A stretch of DNA of 64,000 nucleotides from positions 124,001 to 188,000 of the forward strand of contig NZ_KB898354.1 of NCBI RefSeq assembly GCF_000377565.1, read 5' to 3'. Position numbers and translations under genes: made by a program. The notes beneath the pieces are model-generated. The model was not told the origin of the DNA and made no database searches. It saw only the letters and a program-made list of their open reading frames with translations. Source of the stretch: Rhizobium sp. 2MFCol3.1. GTDB taxonomy: Bacteria; Pseudomonadota; Alphaproteobacteria; Rhizobiales; Rhizobiaceae. Below, in pieces: positions 19,571-28,486 of the stretch; position 1 is the first letter of the stretch, and every line of letters begins with the position of its first letter.

Positions 19571-20764
19571 TCAGTTCGATTGTGCCGATACGGCTTCGGT
19601 GACGGGGGTGATCTTGTCGCCATCGCGAACGAAGGCGCCGGCCTTGGCGACGACGGTGTCGCCTTCCTTCAGGCCTTCCGAGATCTCGACGAAGCCACCA
19701 TCCTGGATGCCTGTCGTCACCTTCACCTGCTTGACGACGCCGCCTTCGACCTTGCGGGCGGTGGAGCCGTTACGGCCAGTGGTGACCGCCGACAGGGGAA
19801 GGGCGATGTCGTTCTTTTCGGCGACGATGATGTCGGCGCTGGCATACATGCCGGAGCGGGCAGCACTCTCGTCGTCGATATAGATGTGCACGAGGCCGAG
19901 GCGGGTCGACTGGTCGACCGTCGGGGAGACGATCCGGACCTTGCCTTCGATCTTCGTGCGGTTGCCGGACAGCGTCACGATGGCGCGCTGACCGACCTTG
20001 ATCTTCTGGATATCGGTTTCCGAGAGCTCGGCGACGAGCTCGATCGCGCTATCCTTGATGACGGTGAACATCGGCTCGCCGGTGCCGGCGGCAATGGCGC
20101 CGATGCGGGCGTTCTTGGCCGAAATCACGCCTGACACCGGCGTCTTCACGTCCGTGCGCGCGAGCTTCAGGTCGGCATCGGCGATCTGGCTGTCGATCAC
20201 CTTCAGGTCGGCGATCGCAACCTCAATTGCCTGTTCCGCCGAGGAGACGCGCGCATTGGCGGTCGCCGCGGTGGCGTCGGCCTGCTCGACCTGGGCGGTG
20301 GAGACCGTTCCCTTCTTGCCCATCTCGTCGGCGCGCGACTGCTGCAGGCGGGCCTGCTCGGCATTGGCCTTGGCTTCAACCAGTTGGGCGCGGAGCTGGG
20401 CGAGACTTGCCTCGCCCTTGGCCTTCGTCGCCATCATCTGCGCCTTCTGCAGCACCAGCGCATCATCGTTCAGCGTCGCAAGCGTGCTGTCGGCCTCGAC
20501 CTTGTCGCCGACATCGACGTTGAGTGCGCGGATAGAGAGACCCTCGACCTGCGGCTGGATATAGACTTCCTCGATCGGGCGGATCGTGCCGGTGCCGATG
20601 ACGCGATCGACCAGCGCGCGCTTGGCGGCGGTCGTGACCACAATCACGGGCAGGTTCTGCTGTGCCTTTGGCGGCTGGTTTTCCTGCGCGAAAGCGACCG
20701 ATGCGGCAAAGGCAGCCGCGATCAGGGCGGAGGCGCGTAGAGTTTTAGGCGTCATGCGTACCAT
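19571..20764 (-). CDS. RND efflux membrane fusion (periplasmic adaptor) protein
   Basis: 397 residues. Signal peptide (ALIAAAFAASVAFAQE), lipoyl half-motif near residue 75 (VEGLSIRALNVDVGDKVEADS), a long Ala/Gln/Glu-rich alpha hairpin (residues about 100-185), second lipoyl half (TDVKTPVSGVISAKNARIGA) and beta-barrel domain. This is the HlyD/AcrA adaptor fold linking the RND pump to an outer-membrane channel. Start may be ATG 20764 or 20755. Confidence 0.92.
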   Translation of the reverse strand: MVRMTPKTLRASALIAAAFAASVAFAQENQPPKAQQNLPVIVVTTAAKRALVDRVIGTGTIRPIEEVYIQPQVEGLSIRALNVDVGDKVEADSTLATLNDDALVLQKAQMMATKAKGEASLAQLRAQLVEAKANAEQARLQQSRADEMGKKGTVSTAQVEQADATAATANARVSSAEQAIEVAIADLKVIDSQIADADLKLARTDVKTPVSGVISAKNARIGAIAAGTGEPMFTVIKDSAIELVAELSETDIQKIKVGQRAIVTLSGNRTKIEGKVRIVSPTVDQSTRLGLVHIYIDDESAARSGMYASADIIVAEKNDIALPLSAVTTGRNGSTARKVEGGVVKQVKVTTGIQDGGFVEISEGLKEGDTVVAKAGAFVRDGDKITPVTEAVSAQSN

Positions 20765-21121
20765 GCGTCTTTGTCCAGTCTTTGAAAAAGGTTGGCCAAA
20801 CTCGCGCCTTGTCCTCAGCTCGCGAAGGCCTTCTCCCGTAAGTGCAAGCTCAGAAATATTCCCGCATCATTGCCGTATCTTACTTCGTAAGATGACCCTC
20901 GTCCGGCAAATCCGACATGTAGGTGGTATCGTTTTGCACCACCCGCAAGCCCGGCAGAAAATAATTCCTCGCGGCGCACATTAGTAATCTCGACGGCCGA
21001 TATCAATCACCATTCCGTGATGCCGGCATTCGGTTTGTTGATCCGCAATTCCGTCATTCCTATGACGCGCCAGCCGACGCTAATCCGACAACGCCACGAA
21101 TTTTTTATGATTTAAATGAGA
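20765..21121. other. Intergenic region upstream of the RND operon
   Basis: About 360 bases without a credible gene. It must hold the leftward promoter of the adaptor-pump operon. I see no clear operator, riboswitch or RNA gene. Confidence 0.5.
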
Positions 21122-21150
21122 AACGCGCGGTGCCAGCCCGCGCGTTCCTT
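21121..21150 (-). terminator. Terminator after the pyrimidine ABC operon
   Basis: AACGCGCGG and CCGCGCGTT form a nine-pair stem about 30 bases past the stop of the binding-protein gene, read leftward. Confidence 0.75.
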
Positions 21151-21180
21151 GTTTATTCGATGCGACTTGGTCGCCGCCCG

Positions 21181-22152
21181 TTACTTGGCGGCCGCGTCGG
21201 TGATGTCGTGCGTCCAGGCGCCCGTCGGCTCCTTGCTGATGATCTTCTGGTCCAGCAAGGCCTTGGCGGTGCGGTCGTAGAGCGTGGTGTCGAGCTTGCC
21301 TGACCCGTCGCCGATCAGCTTGGCCACTTCGCTCATCATCCGCTTCTGGTGGTTTTCGTCCTGACCGCCGGCATCGACGACGATGCCTGCCGCATCATCG
21401 GGGTTCTCGACGGCGTACTTCCAGCCCTTCATCGAAGCCTTGACGAACTTGGCCATCTTTTCCTTGAAGGCCGGGTCCTTCAGCTTCTCTTCATTGGCGT
21501 AGAGGCCGTCCTCGAGCAGGTCGTTGCCCATGGCGGTGTAGTTGAAGACCGTCAGTTCCTCAGGCTTGAAGCCGGCATCGATCGCCTGCCAGTATTCGTT
21601 ATAGGTCATGACGGAGATGCAATCGGCCTGCTTCTGGAGGAGCGGCTGAACGTCGAAGCTCTGCTTCAGCACGGTCACGCCGTCCTTGCCGCCATCGGTC
21701 TTCAGGCCGATCTTGTTCATCCAGGCGAAGAACGGATATTCGTTGCCGAAGAACCAGACGCCAAGCGTGTGGCCCTTGAAGTCGGCTTCGGTCTTGATCG
21801 GGCCGTCCTTGCGGCAGATCAGTTCCATGCCGGACTTCTGGAAAGGCTGGGCGATGTTGACGAGCGGAACGCCCTTTTCACGGGCAACCAGCGCACCGCC
21901 CATCCAGTCGACGATCACGTCGGCGCCGCCGCCGGCGATCACCTGCTCAGGCGCGATATCAGGGCCACCCGGCTTGATGTCGACGTCGAGGCCTTCTTCC
22001 TCGTAGTAACCCTTCTCCTTGGCGACGTAGTAGCCGGCGAACTGAGACTGGGTGACCCACTTCAGCTGAAGCGTCACCTTGTCTGCGGCCATCGCGTGGC
22101 TTGCCGCCATCGCCATGGCGCTCGCCATCATTGCAAGAACCAGTTTTTTCAT
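21181..22152 (-). CDS. ABC transporter substrate-binding protein, NMT1/THI5-like
   Basis: 323 residues from ATG 22152 (MKKLVLAMMASAMAMAASHA signal peptide). The mature protein starts KVTLQLKWVTQSQFAGYYVA, then GYYEEEGLDVDIKPGG, the classic NMT1/THI5-like start found in binding proteins for pyrimidine moieties such as hydroxymethylpyrimidine and riboflavin. Its neighbours (two permeases, an ATPase, dihydropyrimidinase, N-carbamoyl amidohydrolase, RutR-like regulator) make a pyrimidine or hydantoin the likely cargo. It is the last gene of the leftward transport set. Confidence 0.85.
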   Translation of the reverse strand: MKKLVLAMMASAMAMAASHAMAADKVTLQLKWVTQSQFAGYYVAKEKGYYEEEGLDVDIKPGGPDIAPEQVIAGGGADVIVDWMGGALVAREKGVPLVNIAQPFQKSGMELICRKDGPIKTEADFKGHTLGVWFFGNEYPFFAWMNKIGLKTDGGKDGVTVLKQSFDVQPLLQKQADCISVMTYNEYWQAIDAGFKPEELTVFNYTAMGNDLLEDGLYANEEKLKDPAFKEKMAKFVKASMKGWKYAVENPDDAAGIVVDAGGQDENHQKRMMSEVAKLIGDGSGKLDTTLYDRTAKALLDQKIISKEPTGAWTHDITDAAAK

Positions 22153-22210
22153 TTTCTTGTTCCCTTTTTCTTTCTTTACGCCCGACCCCAGTGTCGGGAA
22201 TAAGCGACGC

Positions 22211-23332
22211 CTAGCCACCACGGATAGACGGATGCCAGAACGTCACCGCCCGCTCAGCGAGGGCGACGACGCCATAGAAGATCGAGCCTGCCAGCGCCGC
22301 AACGGCGATTTCGGCCCAGACCATGTCGACATTCATGCGGCCGATCTCGGTGGAGATGCGGAAGCCCATGCCGACGATCGGCGTACCGAAGAACTCCGCG
22401 ACGATGGCACCGATCAGCGCCAGCGTCGAGTTGATCTTCAATGCATTGAAAATGAAAGGCATGGCCGCCGGCAGACGCAGTTTCAGGAGCGTTTGCCAGT
22501 AGCTGGAGGCGTAGGTCTGCATCAGGTCGCGCTCCATCGGACCGGATGCGGCAAGGCCGGCGACGGTGTTCACCAGCATCGGGAAGAAAGTCATGATGAC
22601 GACGACGGCGGCCTTGGACTGCCAGTCGAAGCCGAACCACATGACCATGATCGGAGCAACACCGATCATCGGCAGGGCCGAGACCATGTTGCCGATCGGC
22701 AGCAGGCCACGGCGCAGGAAGGCGACGCGATCGGCGAGGATGGCGACGACGAAGCCGGCGCCACAGCCGATGACATATCCCGCAAGCACCGCCTTGAAGA
22801 TCGTCTGCCTGACGTCATCGCCGAGGATCGGGAGCGATCCGACGATGCGCGCCGCAATCGCGCTCGGCGGTGGCAGGAGTACGAAGGGGATGCCGGCGCC
22901 GCGGGTGGCGGTTTCCCACAGGATCAGGATCCAGGCGCCGAAGATGGCGGGCACCAAGAGCCGTAGGGCGGTATCATCGGCGCGCGAGCTGGTTTTGATC
23001 TCGACGATCTCGCTCACCGTGCGCCAGGCAAGCAGCCAGCACGCCGCCATCAGCAGGAAGAAGGGTTTTGCCGCGTAGCCTTCGTTCCCACTCAGGCTCG
23101 ACAGCAGCAGCCAGGCGCCGCCATGGGCGCCGATGAAGAGCACCGTTGCGCGGCTGGTCTTCGATTGCGGCAGCAGGGAGATGAGGGCGGATGCCGCGAT
23201 CAGGATGAAGGTGATCGCCGCCATGCCTGTCGATGGCGGCTTGCCCGATGTGGTGGAGAACAGCGGCAGCGTTGCCGCGGCCGCGATGGTGAGGAGGAGG
23301 GCGACGATTGCCTGCCAGGACGCGTTCTTCAT
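22211..23332 (-). CDS. ABC transporter permease (SsuC/TauC type), long form
   Basis: 373 residues. The last ~220 residues form a BPD-type permease with the EAA loop MERDLMQTYASSYWQTLLKLRLPAAMPF. The first ~150 residues contain extra hydrophobic segments (MKNASWQAIVALLLTIAAAATL; ALISLLPQ), more than a plain SsuC has. The start overlaps the stop of the other permease by four bases (ATGA), so the two are translationally coupled and probably form a heterodimer. Confidence 0.88.
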   Translation of the reverse strand: MKNASWQAIVALLLTIAAAATLPLFSTTSGKPPSTGMAAITFILIAASALISLLPQSKTSRATVLFIGAHGGAWLLLSSLSGNEGYAAKPFFLLMAACWLLAWRTVSEIVEIKTSSRADDTALRLLVPAIFGAWILILWETATRGAGIPFVLLPPPSAIAARIVGSLPILGDDVRQTIFKAVLAGYVIGCGAGFVVAILADRVAFLRRGLLPIGNMVSALPMIGVAPIMVMWFGFDWQSKAAVVVIMTFFPMLVNTVAGLAASGPMERDLMQTYASSYWQTLLKLRLPAAMPFIFNALKINSTLALIGAIVAEFFGTPIVGMGFRISTEIGRMNVDMVWAEIAVAALAGSIFYGVVALAERAVTFWHPSIRGG

Positions 23333-24213
23333 GCCGACCTCCCGCCCATGGCGCGATCGACGATCTTCGCAGCAATGCTGACGACCATGATCAATAGTGC
23401 TGCCAGCAGCGAGCCGGCGATCAGCGCCGCCCAGATGTCGATGGTCTGGCTGTAATAGGAGCCGGCGAGCAGCTTGGAGCCGATACCGGCCACCGCTCCC
23501 GTCGGCAACTCGCCGACGATGGCGCCGACGAGGCTGGCTGCGATCGCCACCTTCATCGAGGTGAAGAGATAGGGCACAGAGGCGGGCACGCGGAGCTTCC
23601 AGAAGGTCTGGGCGGGGGAGGAGTTATAGGTGCGCATCAGGTCGAGGAGCATGACCTCGGGTGAGCGCAGGCCCTTCACCATGCCGACGGTGACGGGGAA
23701 GAAGGAGAGATAGGTCGAGATCAGCGCCTTGGGGATCAGGCCGGTGATGTTGATGGCGCCCAAGACGACGATCACCATCGGTGCGATCGCCAGGATCGGG
23801 ATGGTCTGCGAGGTGATGATCCATGGCATCAGGCTGCGATCGAGCGCCTTGATATGGACGATGCCGACGGCGATGAGGATGCCGAGCAGTGTGCCGAGGG
23901 TGAAGCCGAGCACGGTGGAGGAGAGGGTGACGCCCGAGTGATAGACGAGGCTGCGGTTGCTCGTGAGCTTGCGCAGGAAGGTGTTCTCGAAGACGTTCTG
24001 CGCCACCTGATGCGGGGCGGGCAGGAGGGGCTTCGGCTGCGAGAGGGTTTTTTCGATGAACTCCATCGTGGTCGGGGTCTGGCCGGCGCGGGTGTCCATG
24101 TCACGCTGGAAGGAGGCGTTCATCAGGATGGCCGCGACGTACCAGATGGCGACGAGGGCGGCCAGGATGGTGGTGACGGGGATGATCTTGTCCTTGAGGG
24201 TGTCGGGGGTCAT
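23329..24213 (-). CDS. ABC transporter permease (SsuC/TauC type)
   Basis: 294 residues. One N-terminal helix (IPVTTILAALVAIWYVAAIL) then a permease domain with the EAA-type loop MRTYNSSPAQTFWKLRVPASVPYLF. Length is near the family norm. It is separated from the upstream ATPase gene by a ~160-base inverted repeat but lies in the same direction. Confidence 0.88.
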   Translation of the reverse strand: MTPDTLKDKIIPVTTILAALVAIWYVAAILMNASFQRDMDTRAGQTPTTMEFIEKTLSQPKPLLPAPHQVAQNVFENTFLRKLTSNRSLVYHSGVTLSSTVLGFTLGTLLGILIAVGIVHIKALDRSLMPWIITSQTIPILAIAPMVIVVLGAINITGLIPKALISTYLSFFPVTVGMVKGLRSPEVMLLDLMRTYNSSPAQTFWKLRVPASVPYLFTSMKVAIAASLVGAIVGELPTGAVAGIGSKLLAGSYYSQTIDIWAALIAGSLLAALLIMVVSIAAKIVDRAMGGRSA

Positions 24214-24245
24214 GCGGCTTGCCTCGCATTGGCGAGGGTGTGCCG

Positions 24246-24407
24246 TGGGTTACCCCCCTCTGTCCTGCCGGACATCTCCCCCACAAGGGGGGAGATCGAC
24301 TCGTGGCTTGCTCCCTGCCAAACGTTGAAAGTGGAACGAGCGGCTGCGCCCAGCCTATCTCCCCACCTGTGGGGGAGATGCCCGGCAGGGCAGAGGGGGG
24401 TAGCCAC
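24246..24407. repeat. Imperfect ~50-base inverted repeat, rhizobial intergenic element
   Basis: Left arm 24246-24296 and right arm 24357-24407 are reverse complements with a few mismatches, containing CATCTCCCCC and CCGGCAGG blocks, around a 60-base centre. It lies inside the ABC transporter operon, between ATPase and permease genes. The composition differs from the urtD-urtE element, so it belongs to another repeat type. Confidence 0.85.
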
Positions 24408-24420
24408 GGACTGCAAGCCT

Positions 24421-25317
24421 CTAATGCTCATAACTATGCCCCGCTCTCAGCCCATCCCGCACGCGGTGGGCGATCTCGAGGAACTCCGGGGTCTCGCGGA
24501 TATCCAGCGGGCGTTCGCGGGGAAGCGGCGAGTCGATGATGTCGGTGACGCGGCCGGGGCGGGGGGACATGACGACGATCTTGGTGGACAGATAGACCGC
24601 CTCGGGGATCGAGTGAGTGACGAAGCAGATGGTCTTGTTGGTGCGTGCCCAGAGCTTCAACAGTTCCTCGTTCAGATGGTCGCGGACGATTTCATCCAGC
24701 GCGCCGAAGGGCTCATCCATCAACAGCAGATCGGCGTCGAAGGCCAGCGCGCGCGCGATCGAGGCGCGCTGCTGCATGCCGCCTGACAGTTGCCAGGGGA
24801 ACTTCTTCTCGAAGCCTGTCAGACCGACGAGATCGAGCGCCTCGGCGATGCGCTTCTGCCGCTCATCGGCCGGGTAGTTCATGATCTCGAGCGGCAGCGC
24901 GATGTTCTTGTCGATGGTGCGCCAGGGATAGAGCGCCGGCGCCTGGAAGACATAGCCGTAGGCGCGTGCCTTGCGGGCTTCCTCCGGCGTCATGCCGTTG
25001 ACTGTGATATCGCCCGAGGTCTTCTTCTCGAGATCGGCGATGACGCGCAGGAAGGTGGTCTTGCCGCAGCCGGATGGGCCGATGAAGGAGACAAAGTCGC
25101 CCTTGCGGACATCGAGGTTGACGTTGCTCAGCGCATGCACCGGCGCGTCATTGGCCTGGTAGGTGAGACACAGATCCTTGGCGGATACGACGGAGGCAGC
25201 TTGCGTCAATGCGGATCGATCCTGTTTTCCCCGCGCGGCGGCGGTTTGCGTGATATCATGAGCGGCGGTTTGGGCCGCGCCGGCAAGCTTTGAGGAGGAC
25301 GACGATGGATGCGACAT
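24421..25317 (-). CDS. ABC transporter ATP-binding protein (SsuB/TauB type)
   Basis: About 298 residues. A Ser/Ala-rich N-terminal extension of ~45 residues precedes the ATPase: Walker A GPSGCGKTTFLR, signature LSGGMQQRASIARAL, Walker B LLLMDEPFGALDE, H-loop FVTHSIPEA. It energises the two adjacent permeases. With the ATG at 25317 (or 25320) its 5' end overlaps the oppositely oriented cupin gene by about 13 bases, which is odd; the true start may lie inside the extension. Confidence 0.88.
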   Translation of the reverse strand: MSHPSSSSSKLAGAAQTAAHDITQTAAARGKQDRSALTQAASVVSAKDLCLTYQANDAPVHALSNVNLDVRKGDFVSFIGPSGCGKTTFLRVIADLEKKTSGDITVNGMTPEEARKARAYGYVFQAPALYPWRTIDKNIALPLEIMNYPADERQKRIAEALDLVGLTGFEKKFPWQLSGGMQQRASIARALAFDADLLLMDEPFGALDEIVRDHLNEELLKLWARTNKTICFVTHSIPEAVYLSTKIVVMSPRPGRVTDIIDSPLPRERPLDIRETPEFLEIAHRVRDGLRAGHSYEH

Positions 25318-25718
25318 CAAAACCGACCTGCCATATCGTGCGCCCCGACCATTCCTACAACGGAAAGCAGGGGCTGAGCTATTTCCAGGGCATTGCCGCC
25401 GAGACGGTCGGCGCCAAGGGCATCTGCATGCATCTCCTGACGATCCCGCCCGGCGTGCGCGCCAAGGCGCATCTGCACGAGGCGCACGAGACGGCGATCT
25501 ACATGCTGTCGGGCGAGGCGCACACCTGGTACGGCGACGATCTCGAGCACCACGTCATCGTGCATGCCGGTGAGCTGTTCTACATCCCCGCCGGCGTGCC
25601 GCACCTGCCGGCCAATCTCAGCAGCACGCCCTGCACGGCGATCATCGCGCGCACCGATCCCAACGAGCAGGAGAGCGTCGTGCTGTTGCCGGAGCTGGAT
25701 GGGAACGTGCCGGTATGA
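25305..25718 (+). CDS. Cupin-domain protein
   Basis: 137 residues from ATG 25305 (TGAGGAGGACGACG upstream). Cupin motif 1 is PPGVRAKAHLHEAHETAIYMLSGE-like with two histidines and a glutamate; motif 2 is HAGELFYIPAGVPHLP near residue 95. Such metal cupins bind or modify small ligands. It faces away from the ATPase gene and toward the secreted protein at 25721. Placed in the pyrimidine cluster it could act on a ring-opening product, but this is only context. Confidence 0.8.
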   Translation: MDATSKPTCHIVRPDHSYNGKQGLSYFQGIAAETVGAKGICMHLLTIPPGVRAKAHLHEAHETAIYMLSGEAHTWYGDDLEHHVIVHAGELFYIPAGVPHLPANLSSTPCTAIIARTDPNEQESVVLLPELDGNVPV

Positions 25719-25720
25719 TG

Positions 25721-26101
25721 TCACTTGCATAGCGGCAGCGGCCCCCACTTTATGCCGGCATCCGAGGTGAAGCCAATCGTATAGCCCTTCGGGCCATAGG
25801 TGATCTTTGCCGTGTCCTCGCTTGCCGTTTCTTCGCCTTCGGCCTCGCAAGAAACCTTGGCGGTGAAGTTCTTGCCCTCGGTCTTCAACACCTTCTCGAT
25901 GGTGCAGGCGGAGGCCGCCGTGGTGATGGCTTCTGATGTCAGCAGGAAGAAATTTTCCGATCCGGTGGATTCGCCCGACTTGGCATAGGCGCATCCATCC
26001 TTGTTGCCGTAGCTCCCCTTGATCGGCAAGGTGTCGGCGCTTGCCGCGGAGGTCAGCGCGGCCAGCGAAACGAGAGTAAAAACCAGCCTGCCGCGCGCCA
26101 T
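25721..26101 (-). CDS. Small secreted protein of unknown function
   Basis: 126 residues. Signal peptide (MARGRLVFTLVSLAALTSAASA) and a ~105-residue mature protein with paired cysteines (KDGCAYAK, SACTIEK, VSCEAEG, LPLCK). I do not recognise a family. It begins three bases after the stop of the dihydropyrimidinase gene, so it is probably co-transcribed. Confidence 0.7.
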   Translation of the reverse strand: MARGRLVFTLVSLAALTSAASADTLPIKGSYGNKDGCAYAKSGESTGSENFFLLTSEAITTAASACTIEKVLKTEGKNFTAKVSCEAEGEETASEDTAKITYGPKGYTIGFTSDAGIKWGPLPLCK

Positions 26102-26104
26102 CGA

Positions 26105-27559
26105 TCACACCCCGCTTGCCGGAATGCCGGATCGTTCGACCTTGCGCGGCGCGGTGATTTCCTTCCAGGTGGAGAGCGCCTTGGAGACGGCGGTGACCGG
26201 TTCGCGCTTGACGAACTCGCCATGGCCCTCGCGGGTCTTCATCGTCTCCTCTTCGACCACGACAACGCCGCGGCTCAGCGTATAGCGCGGCAGGCCGGTG
26301 ACCTGCTTGCCCTCGAAGACGTTGTAGTCGATCGCCGATTGCTGGCTTTTCGCCGAAATCGTCTTGGAGCGCTTCGGGTCCCAGACCACGAGGTCGGCAT
26401 CGGCGCCGACGAGGATGGCGCCCTTGCGGGGGTAGATGTTGAGGATCTTGGCGATGTTGGTGGAGGTGACGGCGACGAATTCGTTCATCGTCAGGCGGCC
26501 AGTGTTGACGCCGTAGGTCCAGAGCATCGGCATGCGGTCCTGCAGGCCGCCGGTGCCATTCGGGATCTTGGTGAAATCGCCGACGCCGTAACGCTTTTGG
26601 TCCGTAGTGAAAGCGCAGTGGTCGGTGGCGACGACCTGCAGCGAGCCGGAGGCGAGGCCGGCCCAGAGACTGTCCTGGTGCTGCTTGTTGCGGAAGGGGG
26701 GCGACATGACGCGGCGGGCGGCGTGGTCCCAGTCCTTGTCGAAATATTCGGTCTCGTCGAGCGTCAGGTGCTGGATCAACGGCTCGCCATAGGCGCGGAT
26801 GCCCTTCTGACGGGCGCGGCGGATGGCTTCGTGGGCCTGTTCGCACGAGGTGTGGACGATATAGACGGGGCATCCGGCCATATCGGCGATCATGATGGCG
26901 CGGTTGGTGGCCTCGCCCTCGACTTCGGCGGGGCGGGAATAGGCGTGAGCCTCGGGGCCGTTATTGCCTTCAGCGAGCAGCTTGGCCGACATGGAGGCGA
27001 CGACGTCGCCGTTTTCGGCGTGGACCAGCGGCAGCGCGCCAAGCTCGGCGCAGCGCTGGAAGGAAGCGAACATCTCGTCGTCGTTCACCATCAGCGAGCC
27101 CTTGTAGGCCATGAAGTGCTTGAAGGTGTTGATGCCTTTGTCCTGAACGATTGTCTTCATCTCGTTGAAGACCTGCTCGCTCCACCAGGTGATCGCCATG
27201 TGGAAGGAATAGTCGCAATTGGCGCGGGTGGACTTGTTGTCCCACATGGTGAGCGCTTCGAGCAGCGACTGGCCGGGGGCGGGAAGGGCGAAGTCGACCA
27301 CCATAGTGGTGCCGCCGGCAAGGGCCGCGCGCGTGCCGCTGTCGAAGTCGTCGGAGGAATAGGTGCCCATGAAGGGCATTTCGAGATGGGTGTGCGGATC
27401 GATGCCGCCGGGCATGATGTAGCAGCCGGTGGCGTCAAGCGTCTCTGTTCCGGAGAGGTTGGGCCCGATCTCGACGATCTTGCCGCCATCGACCTTCACA
27501 TCCGCCTTGTAGGTCAGGTCGGCGGTGACGATGGTGCCGTTCTTGATGACTGTGCTCAT
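26105..27559 (-). CDS. hydA: Dihydropyrimidinase / D-hydantoinase
   Basis: 484 residues. Metal-dependent amidohydrolase that opens dihydrouracil, dihydrothymine or hydantoins. Seen: metal HxH in GGIDPHTHLEMPF, carboxylated lysine in FKHFMAYKGSLMV, HAENGD, the IVHTSCEQAHE histidine and the metal aspartate in VATDHCAF. C-terminal loop KGKTISAKSQQS-like region is typical (here RSKTISAKSQQS). With the N-carbamoyl amidohydrolase at 28487 it forms the reductive pyrimidine degradation pair (PydB/PydC type). Confidence 0.93.
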   Translation of the reverse strand: MSTVIKNGTIVTADLTYKADVKVDGGKIVEIGPNLSGTETLDATGCYIMPGGIDPHTHLEMPFMGTYSSDDFDSGTRAALAGGTTMVVDFALPAPGQSLLEALTMWDNKSTRANCDYSFHMAITWWSEQVFNEMKTIVQDKGINTFKHFMAYKGSLMVNDDEMFASFQRCAELGALPLVHAENGDVVASMSAKLLAEGNNGPEAHAYSRPAEVEGEATNRAIMIADMAGCPVYIVHTSCEQAHEAIRRARQKGIRAYGEPLIQHLTLDETEYFDKDWDHAARRVMSPPFRNKQHQDSLWAGLASGSLQVVATDHCAFTTDQKRYGVGDFTKIPNGTGGLQDRMPMLWTYGVNTGRLTMNEFVAVTSTNIAKILNIYPRKGAILVGADADLVVWDPKRSKTISAKSQQSAIDYNVFEGKQVTGLPRYTLSRGVVVVEEETMKTREGHGEFVKREPVTAVSKALSTWKEITAPRKVERSGIPASGV

Positions 27560-27577
27560 TGGTCGGGTTCCCTGTTT

Positions 27578-27999
27578 TTATCGTTTTTCGGCAGGTGAAT
27601 AGAAGCTTGGCAGTTCGGTGCTGAATTCAATCCGGCCCTGCAATGCAGCCAGGATCGTTTCGAGAACCGAGCGTCGTTCGCGTGAGACTTCCTGATTCCA
27701 GAAGCGCAGGACGGAGTAGCCGTTGGCATTGAGCCACCCGGTGCGGCCTTGATCGGCAGCGCTTTCGGCATGCTGGAAGCCATCAATCTCAACGACCGCC
27801 GGGCTTCGCGGCAGAGGAAATCGACGATAAACGGGCCGAGCGGAACTTGCCTTGCGAACTTGTAGCCATTGAGCCGGCGGGCGCGCAGATCGCTCCAGAG
27901 GTGGTACTCCTCCTCGGTTTCATTCTGACGAAGCTGTCGCGCTTGTGTAGTTTTGGCCGGACGGTGCTTGCGGATATCGGGCCGGATAATTTTCGTCGC
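27578..27999 (-). pseudogene. DUF559 endonuclease-like gene, frameshifted
   Basis: The N-terminal part reads NETEEEYHLWSDLRARRLNG, then FARQVPLGPFIVDFLCREA, the DUF559 (very-short-patch-repair-like) pattern. At about 27791-27805 the frame is lost; the continuation VVEIDGFQHAESAADQGRTG then YSVLRFWNQEV is in another frame down to a stop at 27578. A one-base indel explains this. The 5' end is unclear because it runs toward the inverted repeat at 28008. It may be a real pseudogene or an assembly error. Confidence 0.7.
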
Positions 28000-28007
28000 G
28001 CTCGTGG

Positions 28008-28126
28008 CCCCCTCATCCGCCCTTCGGGCACCTTCTCCCCGAGGGGAGAAGGGGGAACACGCCGCAGCCGCCTCGCTTCCCTTCTCCCCAGCGGGGAGAA
28101 GGTGGCCCGTAGGGTCGGATGAGGGG
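28008..28126. repeat. Inverted repeat, third rhizobial intergenic element type
   Basis: Arms 28008-28051 and 28081-28126 are imperfect reverse complements with CCCCCTCATCCG at the outer end and CACCTTCTCCCC inside, a combination seen very widely between rhizobial genes. It abuts the broken DUF559 gene. Confidence 0.85.
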
Positions 28127-28233
28127 GCTCCGGGCGCGAAGCGTGCGATCATCGGATAAACTCCCCCGCCAGCTTATTGATCAGGTTCGACCGGGGAGAT
28201 GGATAGGATTGACGTACCGGGTACTGCTTGCTG

Positions 28234-28437
28234 TCAGGTCTCCACGAGATCGAGCCTGCGCTCGACGCGTTCAAGGCGTTCATCGATGCGATCGACACGC
28301 CGTGAAATGCTCGCATATTGCTGTTCAAGAAAGCCAAGTCGCTCCTTGATCTCGATGAGGTCGTCCGAGTGACGATCCTGCGTGGCGCGGATCGCGCGCA
28401 GATGTTCAAGGACGAGGTTTTCTGTAGAGGAAGACAT
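28234..28437 (-). CDS. Small coiled-coil protein, unknown function
   Basis: 67 residues, almost entirely charged helix (DLIEIKERLGFLEQQYASIS, RRVDRIDERLERVERRLD) with clear heptads, so it should form a coiled coil. The ATG has CGGAGA upstream. Such short proteins are common in Rhizobiaceae genomes; function is not known. Confidence 0.65.
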   Translation of the reverse strand: MSSSTENLVLEHLRAIRATQDRHSDDLIEIKERLGFLEQQYASISRRVDRIDERLERVERRLDLVET

Positions 28438-28486
28438 GCAATGGTCTCCGCGAGTTCAGCCGGTATCAAATATAGCGGCTGCATGG

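Noticed and set aside
16252..19602. 1116-codon rightward frame opposite the RND pump
   Set aside because: Antisense shadow of a high-GC gene; Asp/Arg/Gly-rich with no recognisable domain, while the leftward frame is a full RND transporter.
20765..22210. TPP or other riboswitch near the THI5-like binding protein
   Set aside because: No conserved riboswitch core was seen, and the binding-protein gene is last in its operon, not first.
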